Origin: Methanobacterium sp. UBA375
GTDB taxonomy: Archaea > Methanobacteriota > Methanobacteria > Methanobacteriales > Methanobacteriaceae
Length of the DNA stretch: 64,000 nucleotides
Reading direction: 5' to 3'
Assembly (NCBI GenBank): GCA_002495625.1
Contig: DAGC01000001.1
Location: 1 to 64,000 of the forward strand
The notes under the pieces were generated by a model. That model did not search any database and had not been told where the DNA came from. It saw nothing but the letters and a program-made list of their open reading frames with translations. Positions 57,971 through 64,000 of the stretch are shown here, piece by piece (position 1 is the first letter of the stretch; each line of letters opens with the position of its first letter). Both the position numbers and the translations under genes were made by a program.

Positions 57971-57993
57971 TACATCTAAATTGTATTAATTTC

Positions 57994-59166
57994 CTAAAGC
58001 ATAGCTATTCCCCTTCCAGTACCGTACACCACACTTACTATCAGGATAGTCCAGAGGAAGATGCTTAAGAAATTAGTTATCCTGTTAACATTTGGAGTTG
58101 ACAGTTTGTAATCCAGTAATTCAGAAAGCATCAAGCCACCATCTAATGGACGGGCTGGAAGCAGATTTATAGTTCCTATGGCGAAGTTTAAGACAAATAT
58201 CCAGTTTAATAGTTCTAGTAGAGGATATAAAACCCATTGAGTTAAAGGTTCATAGTATGAAGGATAACCACTTTTTAATGCTATATTCGCCTGTCCTTGA
58301 ACACCTATGTAACCATCAGTTTTATTGTTAGGATTCGGTCCTGCCTTAACGTGATAGGTTCCTTCATCTGTTTGGAAGGTTATCTCATCTCCAATTTGGA
58401 TACTATTTACTATGGCTTCATACTTTGAAAAGTCATCGATACTTTGACCATTGATACTGTGAATTACCATTCCTGTACTTAAAACACCATCAGCTGGGCT
58501 GGAAGGAACAACCCTGGTTATCTCCACACCATCAGAATAGAATGCAGGGGCAAGTACAGGGGCAATTAAAAGGTAAAGTAATGCATAACTTATAACTAAT
58601 GCTATAGCAGCCGTAGTTAGGTTAAAAACAGATCCTGCAGCGTATAATCTAAGCCTTGCTTTTTTACTGGCCTTTTCCGTATCTTCTTCATCCGGCTCCA
58701 CAAAAGCACCGGGGATCACGGCGAAAAGGGCGAGTCCGATGGATTTTATACGTATCCCTTCTACCCTGGCGAGTATTCCATGTCCAAATTCATGTACCAC
58801 CAGAACTATAAATAGTGCAATAAGTCCATATCCGATGGGTACATATATAGGCTGTCCTGGTAAATCAACTCCAGGGAGGACCACCTGGACCTGGGGGGCT
58901 TCTAAAAGAGTTCCCAAGGAATTAACTAGGATTACCACCATCAAACCCATAAAAAATATAGAGACAGGTATGCCTACATTTAAGAAATACCTCCAAAAAC
59001 GAGGACTTCTCTGTGCTATCCTATCAATTAATCCCCTTAACCTCTTAGTCCGTCTAAAAAGAAAAGGGCCTTCAATATCTATTTTTAACTGCTTTCTAAA
59101 TAGAATGGCCACTATCCATATGATAATGAATCCAATGGCATAGTACCATAAAGCTTCGTTAGCCAA
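57994..59166 (-). CDS. M50/site-2 protease with PDZ domain
   Basis: This 390-residue intramembrane zinc metalloprotease has an N-terminal helix and a basic loop, then VVHEFGHGI (zinc site, residues 125-129), a PDZ domain at about 215-290 (ITRVVPSSPADGVLSTG, IHSINGQSIDDF), and the third zinc ligand in NLLPARPLDGGLML near 345. About six membrane helices are predicted. S2P proteases cleave transmembrane regulators; the target here is unknown. TGAAAGGTGATAACTT precedes the ATG. It is convergent with the TPR gene. Confidence 0.92.
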   Translation of the reverse strand: MANEALWYYAIGFIIIWIVAILFRKQLKIDIEGPFLFRRTKRLRGLIDRIAQRSPRFWRYFLNVGIPVSIFFMGLMVVILVNSLGTLLEAPQVQVVLPGVDLPGQPIYVPIGYGLIALFIVLVVHEFGHGILARVEGIRIKSIGLALFAVIPGAFVEPDEEDTEKASKKARLRLYAAGSVFNLTTAAIALVISYALLYLLIAPVLAPAFYSDGVEITRVVPSSPADGVLSTGMVIHSINGQSIDDFSKYEAIVNSIQIGDEITFQTDEGTYHVKAGPNPNNKTDGYIGVQGQANIALKSGYPSYYEPLTQWVLYPLLELLNWIFVLNFAIGTINLLPARPLDGGLMLSELLDYKLSTPNVNRITNFLSIFLWTILIVSVVYGTGRGIAML

Positions 59167-59282
59167 GTTATCACCTTTCAGTTAGAGTCGAAATAATTTT
59201 TTTAAATAAATTTTTCAAAGTTATGAATTGTCCAGTTATACTGTTGATCGGCACTGATTTTAAACATATAATCTCCAGATAT

Positions 59283-60497
59283 TTAAACCCGCAGGGAATC
59301 GTAAAGGAGAACATCACACTTCTCTCCCTCTGCAACTCCTTCCAGGTTCTCTTCTATGACGATGTAACAATTTGAATCAACCATGGAACGGATGATGGTG
59401 GAACCTTTAATATTCAGTGGTGTTACTTTGTCTCCATCAGCTTTGGCCCTAACATAATCCGTTCTACCCAGTGTGGATGGAATTTTACGGGCTGCGGTTT
59501 TCTTCACCAGCAGGGACGGTTTATATATGTTCTGCATCTTCTCAATACTTTTCCTCACCAGAACATCGTACTGGACCATGGCAGCTACCGGGTAGCCCGA
59601 CAACATGAAAACAGGCTTACCATTAACTTCAGCAAAGGCGAAAGGTTTACCCGGCCTCATGGCCACTCCATGAAAGAGTACTTCGCCCAGCTGGTCGGCT
59701 ACTTCAACCACCACATCCCCCTTACTGATGGCCGTACCACCAGTGGTTATAAGGGCATCATGGGTTTTAAGGAGCCGTTCAAACTCATCTTTCACCTTCA
59801 AAGCATCATCTTCAACATGGTTGAGGGTGGGAACCGCCAGACAACTCTCTACCAATACTTTCAATGTATAATGGTTAGAGTTCACCACTTCAGCACCCTT
59901 AATATCAGGACTAGGCATCACCAATTCACTTCCGGTGTTTAAAACAGCGATTCGAGGTTTCCTATGGATTGTGACTTCACTGTACCCTCCCGAAGCAATT
60001 ATGGCCAGATCCTGGGGTTCCAGTAACTTTCCCCCTTTAATTATAATGTCACCCTTCTTCACATCTTCTCCCTGGAATGAAACGTTTTCACCAGGAGTTA
60101 AGGGGGATTCCACCTGTAACTCGTCACCCTGCTCTTGAACGTATTCATCCATAACTACGGCATCAGCCCCTTGGGGTAATGGTGCTCCGGTGGCTATTTT
60201 AACTGCTTTACCTTCTTCAACAATGGCATGGGACATGCTTCCTGCACCTATCCTGTCGATGACGGTTAGTTCAACCGGACTGTTTGCAGAGGAGCTGAAG
60301 GTATCCTCGGCCTTCAGGGCATAGCCGTCCATGGCCGACCTGGAGAATGGGGGTGAATCCAGCAGTGATCTTACATCTCCAGCAATCACTCTATGATAAG
60401 CATCTTCTAAGGAAATTTTTTCTGTATCAGTAGGTTTTAATGTGTCTTCTATGATTTTAAGAGCCTGCTTGACTGGTAAGAGTTTTGATAGGAACAT
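59283..60497 (-). CDS. moeA: Molybdopterin molybdenumtransferase MoeA
   Basis: MoeA inserts molybdate or tungstate into adenylylated molybdopterin for enzymes such as formylmethanofuran dehydrogenase. Signatures are SPPFSRSAMDGYAL, TGAPLPQGADAVVMDEY, VLNTGSELV, LITTGGTAISKGD and LSGYPVAAMVQYDVLV. The protein has 404 residues, with all four domains. The first codons (MFLSKLLPVKQALKII) match the family. It is followed by a 329-base spacer on its 5' side. In this organism the metal may be tungsten or molybdenum. Confidence 0.95.
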   Translation of the reverse strand: MFLSKLLPVKQALKIIEDTLKPTDTEKISLEDAYHRVIAGDVRSLLDSPPFSRSAMDGYALKAEDTFSSSANSPVELTVIDRIGAGSMSHAIVEEGKAVKIATGAPLPQGADAVVMDEYVQEQGDELQVESPLTPGENVSFQGEDVKKGDIIIKGGKLLEPQDLAIIASGGYSEVTIHRKPRIAVLNTGSELVMPSPDIKGAEVVNSNHYTLKVLVESCLAVPTLNHVEDDALKVKDEFERLLKTHDALITTGGTAISKGDVVVEVADQLGEVLFHGVAMRPGKPFAFAEVNGKPVFMLSGYPVAAMVQYDVLVRKSIEKMQNIYKPSLLVKKTAARKIPSTLGRTDYVRAKADGDKVTPLNIKGSTIIRSMVDSNCYIVIEENLEGVAEGEKCDVLLYDSLRV

Positions 60498-60826
60498 GGT
60501 GACCTCTGTATTTTACTAAATTATCTCTCTATTTGCTAAAATTAATGGATTACATTTATTATATTATCACTGGGTTTCTTTATCACTGGGTTTCTGGAAA
60601 TATTTATCAATTTTTTCTATTTCATTTAATGGATTAATTCATTTATGGATTAATTTTCTTATATTTCCCATGGTTTTTTAATATTTGTCTTCCATTGATT
60701 TTGGGGTTAAAACCTTTAATAAGCTCTTAGTTAGTTTATTTTAAAAAGAGGTAACATTTATACATTTATAGGTTTAATATTATCTTGTTAAGTGGTTTGT
60801 TGGAAAAATTTGGTAGGAGGAGTTAT
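60498..60826. other. 329-base divergent spacer between moeA and DUF308 gene
   Basis: No gene is visible. It contains a perfect 16-bp tandem duplication (60564-60595), AT-rich sequence and an AGAGGTAACA at 60746-60755. Promoters for both divergent genes must lie here; TTTATACATTTATAGG near 60757 could hold the DUF308 TATA box. Confidence 0.5.
60564..60595. repeat. Perfect 16-bp tandem duplication
   Basis: TTATCACTGGGTTTCT is present twice, directly adjoining. Probably a slippage duplication. Confidence 0.85.
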
Positions 60827-61312
60827 TTGAGAAATTCGATAATGGGTATACTGGCCATAATACTCGGTATCCTGATAATGGTCTTCCCGGTGGTGGGTAT
60901 TGTTGCAGTCAGCTTTATAGCTGGATTTGCAGTGATCATGCTGGGCATCTGGTTCCTTATTTCAGGTGTGGCCGAATTACAGGTCAGCCGACTGGTCGGT
61001 GTTTTATTGGTCATATTAGGTATCATAGCATTAATTATAGGTTTTGGTTTAGTCTTCTACCCAGCCCTATTCGCCTTCTTAACAGGCATAGTACTCTACT
61101 TGGCCGGTATTTTAATGATAATTGCCGGAGTAATCTCACTTTTAGGTGGATTAGATGCTAAACATAGAGTATGGGGAGGGGTATTAGGAATCGTGCTTGG
61201 TATAATCTACATAATTTTAGGCACATATGCTTTCCATCCAATTTATCTTGGATTTTTAATAGGAGTCTGGTTACTTCTAACCGGTATCTTCAGTATATTT
61301 GCCAGTGAATAA
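60827..61312 (+). CDS. DUF308-type membrane protein
   Basis: The protein has about 161 residues and is built of six hydrophobic segments in three similar pairs (GILAIILGILIMVFPVVG, LVGVLLVILGIIALIIGFG, WGGVLGIVLGIIYIILGTY), the internal-repeat pattern of the HdeD/DUF308 family. I place the start at TTG 60827, because GGAGGAG lies at 60816-60822; the frame extends to a TTG at 60785. The function is unknown; bacterial HdeD is tied to acid resistance. No operon partner. Confidence 0.83.
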   Translation: MRNSIMGILAIILGILIMVFPVVGIVAVSFIAGFAVIMLGIWFLISGVAELQVSRLVGVLLVILGIIALIIGFGLVFYPALFAFLTGIVLYLAGILMIIAGVISLLGGLDAKHRVWGGVLGIVLGIIYIILGTYAFHPIYLGFLIGVWLLLTGIFSIFASE

Positions 61313-61412
61313 TGGTTTAATCATCCGGCAGACCCTTAACAATCAATTTTCTTCTATTTTTATTTAACTGGATGATAGATTTATCCCATAAAAGAGGCAG
61401 ATCATCTATAAC

Positions 61413-62258
61413 ATGAAGGATAATGAGCTTAAATATCCACGTTTAAGGAAAACAATGCAACGTGGTATGACAAACTGGCGGAACAAGCTATTTAAACCTG
61501 AATTCCAGCCAGACGATTTCCAGTTAGAGGATGTTGAAGTGGATATACCGGGACTTGACCCGGTTTTTGAAGATTACCGGATAGTTAATATTTCAGATAT
61601 ACATTTAGGCCAGTGGATAACCCCTAAACATCTTGAAGGAGTAATAGAATTAGTAAACGAACAAAACCCGGATATGGTGGCCATAACTGGGGATTTTGTC
61701 TCGTATATCTTTGAAGATGTGGCCCGTGAATTGGAAGCGTCTTTAAAGGAATTAAAGCCAAAAGACCTGGCTATCGCAACTTTGGGAAATCATGATCACT
61801 GGCTAGGGGCAGACAAAATCCGGGGCGTACTCAAGAAATCCGGGATCGTAGATGTAAGCAACGATGTCTACACCTTGAGGCGAGGGAAAGCCCAGCTACA
61901 CATAGCCGGGGTGGACAGTGTAATGCTCGAAAAACACCGCCTTGACCTGGTGATGGAAAAATTACCAGAGGAAGGTCCGGCCATACTCCTGGCTCATGAA
62001 CCGGACTTCGCCGATATAAGCTCCACCACTGGCAGATTCAGTTTACAGATTTCAGGCCATTCCCACGGAGGACAGTTTGTAATACCCGGACTGGGTACCA
62101 TAATTAGAGGGCCCCATTTCGTTAAGTATCCCCTCGGTAAATATAAGGTGAAGAACATGGTCCAGTATACCAGCCGAGGATTAGGTACCAACGTTTTCTG
62201 GTTTAGAATCAACTGCGACCCGGAGATAACGGTGTTCACCTTGAAGGGGGCGAGTTAA
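61413..62258 (+). CDS. Calcineurin-like metallophosphoesterase
   Basis: The 281-residue phosphoesterase has all metal motifs: NISDIHLGQW, AITGDFVS, LGNHDHWLG, LLAHEPDF and SGHSHGGQFVIPG. The last is typical of the YaeI group, whose bacterial members hydrolyse phosphodiester or lipid substrates. Unlike YaeI it has no clear N-terminal membrane helix but a basic N-terminus (RKTMQRGMTNWRNKLF). ATG 61413 has a weak upstream site. It is convergent with the small Cys-rich gene. Confidence 0.92.
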   Translation: MKDNELKYPRLRKTMQRGMTNWRNKLFKPEFQPDDFQLEDVEVDIPGLDPVFEDYRIVNISDIHLGQWITPKHLEGVIELVNEQNPDMVAITGDFVSYIFEDVARELEASLKELKPKDLAIATLGNHDHWLGADKIRGVLKKSGIVDVSNDVYTLRRGKAQLHIAGVDSVMLEKHRLDLVMEKLPEEGPAILLAHEPDFADISSTTGRFSLQISGHSHGGQFVIPGLGTIIRGPHFVKYPLGKYKVKNMVQYTSRGLGTNVFWFRINCDPEITVFTLKGAS

Positions 62259-62297
62259 ATTTGAAAATTTACTGCCTTAGAGGGTGGTCGGAAATTT

Positions 62298-62603
62298 TCA
62301 GTAATCAGGTTTCCCATACTTACAATAGTATTTGTTTTCAAGCCCATATTCTTCCCAGACAGGGCATTCAGGACATTTACAGATTTTATTAAAATCAAGA
62401 TCTGAACATAGTGCTTCTCCGGTGGTGCAATACATTCCCGGGACCCGATCCCTCTCAAAGTACATGCCACTTTCACTGGAGTAAGCTATCTCAAGCATAA
62501 TCCTTCTTTTTCCCTCTGCACATTCACTTTCCTTTTGGACGGGACAGCCAGGGCATAAACATCTTTTGATGTTTTTCACACTGAATTCAATTTTAACCAA
62601 CAA
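62298..62603 (-). CDS. Small cysteine-rich protein (DUF2769)
   Basis: The 101-residue protein has two similar cysteine groups: CLCPGCPVQKESEC and CKCPECPVWEEY, plus three further cysteines (YCTTGEALC, YYCKYG). The duplicated CxCPxCPV pattern matches the archaeal DUF2769 family and suggests a bound metal or Fe-S cluster. The start is a TTG at 62603, downstream of GGGGGTG. The function is unknown. It is divergent from the ABC exporter genes. Confidence 0.82.
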   Translation of the reverse strand: MLVKIEFSVKNIKRCLCPGCPVQKESECAEGKRRIMLEIAYSSESGMYFERDRVPGMYCTTGEALCSDLDFNKICKCPECPVWEEYGLENKYYCKYGKPDY

Positions 62604-62750
62604 TTAACACCCCCATCAGATTCTATATAATAGTTATAGTGAAACTGGATCATTATTTTATCGGTGGATAAGATAAAATATCCCCAGTACAAGTTTGAAA
62701 TAATCTTATCAAGAAACCAGAGGAGACATTTAGAAGTGGATGATGATCTT

Positions 62751-63653
62751 ATGATAGAAATAGAATCTCTAAGCAAATCCTTCGGTAAGATAAAGGCCTT
62801 GGATAACCTCAACCTGGATATAAAAAGGGGAGAGCTCCTGGGAATCATCGGGCCCAACGGGGCGGGTAAGACCACTGCCATCCGGATCACCTGCTGCATC
62901 CTCAAACCAGACTCGGGTGATGTACTGGTGGACGGTATGAGCATCCACCAGGAGCAGATCAAGATCAAATCCATGATTGGATACTTACCAGAGGAGCCTA
63001 ACCTATACGAGCGTTTCAAAGCCAGAGACCTTCTAAGTTACTTCGCTGAACTTTACGGTGTTCCTAAAGGAGAGATCGATAGCCGGATAGAAGAGTTATT
63101 GGAATTGGTAAACATGAGCCATCGGGCAGAAGACAGGATAAACACGTTCTCTAAGGGGTTACGGCAGCGTGTGGGCATCGCCCGGGCGCTCGTACACGAC
63201 CCCCAGATACTGATATTTGATGAGCCCACTATGGGCCTGGATCCAGCCACCGCCCATAACATTCGAGAGTTTATCAGAGAGCTCAAGGGAGATAAAACCA
63301 TCATACTATGCACACATTACATGGACGAGGCTGATTCACTCTGTGACCGGGTGGCCATCCTGAACCAGGGCAGAATTATGGATATGGGCACTCCACAGGA
63401 TCTTAAATCGAACATACGTGGGGATTTAATCCTAAACATCAAAGTGGAGAATCCTGGTGGGGATGTAGTTAAGGCCATCGAAGGGTTTTCTACGGTAGAA
63501 GATGTGGAGGTGGCTGACAATCAATACACCATCTCACTAAAATCAAAAAATGATATAAAGGATATAATCAACGTATTTGAAGGAAATATCCTTTCGGTAA
63601 ACACCAAGGAACCTACTCTGGAAGATGTGTTTATTAATTCGTTTAAACAATGA
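62751..63653 (+). CDS. ABC transporter ATP-binding protein
   Basis: The 300-residue ATPase of an ABC-2-type exporter has Walker A in IIGPNGAGKTTAIR, a Q-loop, signature motif FSKGLRQRVGIARAL, Walker B in ILIFDEPTMGLDP and the switch histidine in LCTHYMDEAD. A C-terminal domain after residue 215 resembles the CcmA/NatA type. The start is ATG 62751 (MIEIESLSKSFGKI); 29 further codons are open upstream without family similarity. The permease gene follows at 63720. The substrate is unknown. Confidence 0.93.
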   Translation: MIEIESLSKSFGKIKALDNLNLDIKRGELLGIIGPNGAGKTTAIRITCCILKPDSGDVLVDGMSIHQEQIKIKSMIGYLPEEPNLYERFKARDLLSYFAELYGVPKGEIDSRIEELLELVNMSHRAEDRINTFSKGLRQRVGIARALVHDPQILIFDEPTMGLDPATAHNIREFIRELKGDKTIILCTHYMDEADSLCDRVAILNQGRIMDMGTPQDLKSNIRGDLILNIKVENPGGDVVKAIEGFSTVEDVEVADNQYTISLKSKNDIKDIINVFEGNILSVNTKEPTLEDVFINSFKQ

Positions 63654-63678
63654 TGATGTTCGCAATGATGATGTTCGC
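63649..63678 (+). repeat. 15-bp tandem duplication over a stop codon
   Basis: AATGATGATGTTCGC is present twice in tandem. The first copy contains the TGA stop of the ABC ATPase gene, so the duplication does not alter the protein. Confidence 0.85.
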
Positions 63679-63719
63679 TAAATATGTTGGATATTTGAAA
63701 TAACTTTGGGGTTAACATC

Positions 63720-64000
63720 TTGAAATTCACCACCATAACTAAATGGGAACTCAAGGAAACACTCAAGAGTAGAAAATTTTTAACCATCTTCATCCTGCAG
63801 ATTTCAGTCCTATTTTTAATGTTATTCGTATTTAATGCATTTATAACCAACATTGAATCGCAAGAGGGAATTTCCATAACTCCCTCCCTTTCGGGATTTG
63901 CTTCCTTAAGTGTGGATGATGAGGGCCGTCTTTTTTCCAAATATATCAATCCAGAACTCATAACCGTCACCCATGCCAGCTTCGATGATTCCATGAAAAA
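63720..64000 (+). CDS. ABC-2 transporter permease (partial, cut by window end)
   Basis: An open frame starts at TTG 63720 and runs off the window, giving about 93 residues. It begins FTTITKWELKETLKSRKFL and then has a hydrophobic helix, ILQISVLFLMLFVFNAFI, which is the usual start of ABC-2-type permeases (a cytosolic amphipathic helix before membrane helix 1). The rest so far is extracellular-like. GGGGTT lies ten bases upstream. It lies 66 bases after the ATPase gene and completes the exporter. Confidence 0.85.
   Translation, partial: MKFTTITKWELKETLKSRKFLTIFILQISVLFLMLFVFNAFITNIESQEGISITPSLSGFASLSVDDEGRLFSKYINPELITVTHASFDDSMK

Overview
This 64-kb window is chromosomal DNA from a hydrogenotrophic methanogen of the order Methanobacteriales, most likely a Methanobacterium-like organism. 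Support comes from archaeal informational genes (Orc1/Cdc6, PolD small subunit, Hef, a RecJ/GAN-type DHH protein, ribosomal protein uS15, Kae1-Bud32), scattered anaerobic cobamide genes (cbiB, cbiG, cbiH, cbiL and a CobT-like protein), an MsvR-type V4R regulator divergent from an FprA-type F420H2 oxidase, AT-rich spacers with archaeal TATA boxes and GGTGAT/GGAGG ribosome binding sites, and tRNA genes without encoded CCA.

Layout. 0-8.8 kb: surE, a nuclease-fold membrane protein, a tandem tRNA-Val pair, ilvE, uppP, a small HTH/membrane-protein pair, a cobT-like gene, kae1-bud32 and a lipase. 8.9-17.3 kb: a mostly plus-strand housekeeping run (ITPase, rps15, recJ-like, phosphomevalonate dehydratase large subunit, hef, trmI, pyrB). 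17.5-19.8 kb: orc1/cdc6, a replication origin with inverted sets of mini-ORB repeats around an AT-rich core, and a DUF2299 gene. 19.9-32.6 kb: cobamide genes, PolD small subunit, lysA-dapF, argD and cyclophilin. 33-39.9 kb: two DNA glycosylases (OGG-like and Tag), malic enzyme, rhodanese, hisF and uncharacterised genes. 40-43.3 kb: three tandem DUF4013-like membrane genes, the first frameshifted, with a flavin reductase-like gene among them. 43.4-50.9 kb: tRNA-Arg, an AhpD-like gene, a 1729-residue helicase-nuclease and an XPD/DinG-type helicase. 51-57.3 kb: cbiL, then an oxidative-stress module (msvR, fprA, rubrerythrin) followed by an amidohydrolase and a CoA-disulfide-reductase-like flavoprotein. 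57.4-64 kb: TPR protein, S2P protease, moeA, DUF308 protein, phosphoesterase and an ABC exporter cut by the window end.

Most of the window is core genome: no CRISPR array, insertion sequence or prophage was seen. The strongest non-routine signals are the complete replication origin; two TTCG-N8-CGAA palindromes between msvR and fprA; two genes (malic enzyme and a class II aldolase) whose conserved N-termini are encoded upstream of any in-frame ATG/GTG/TTG; a frameshifted DUF4013 paralogue; a tRNA-Val duplication differing only at positions 34 and 38; and the adjacent pair of large helicases, one fused to a nuclease-like domain, which is the best candidate here for a defence or genome-maintenance system.
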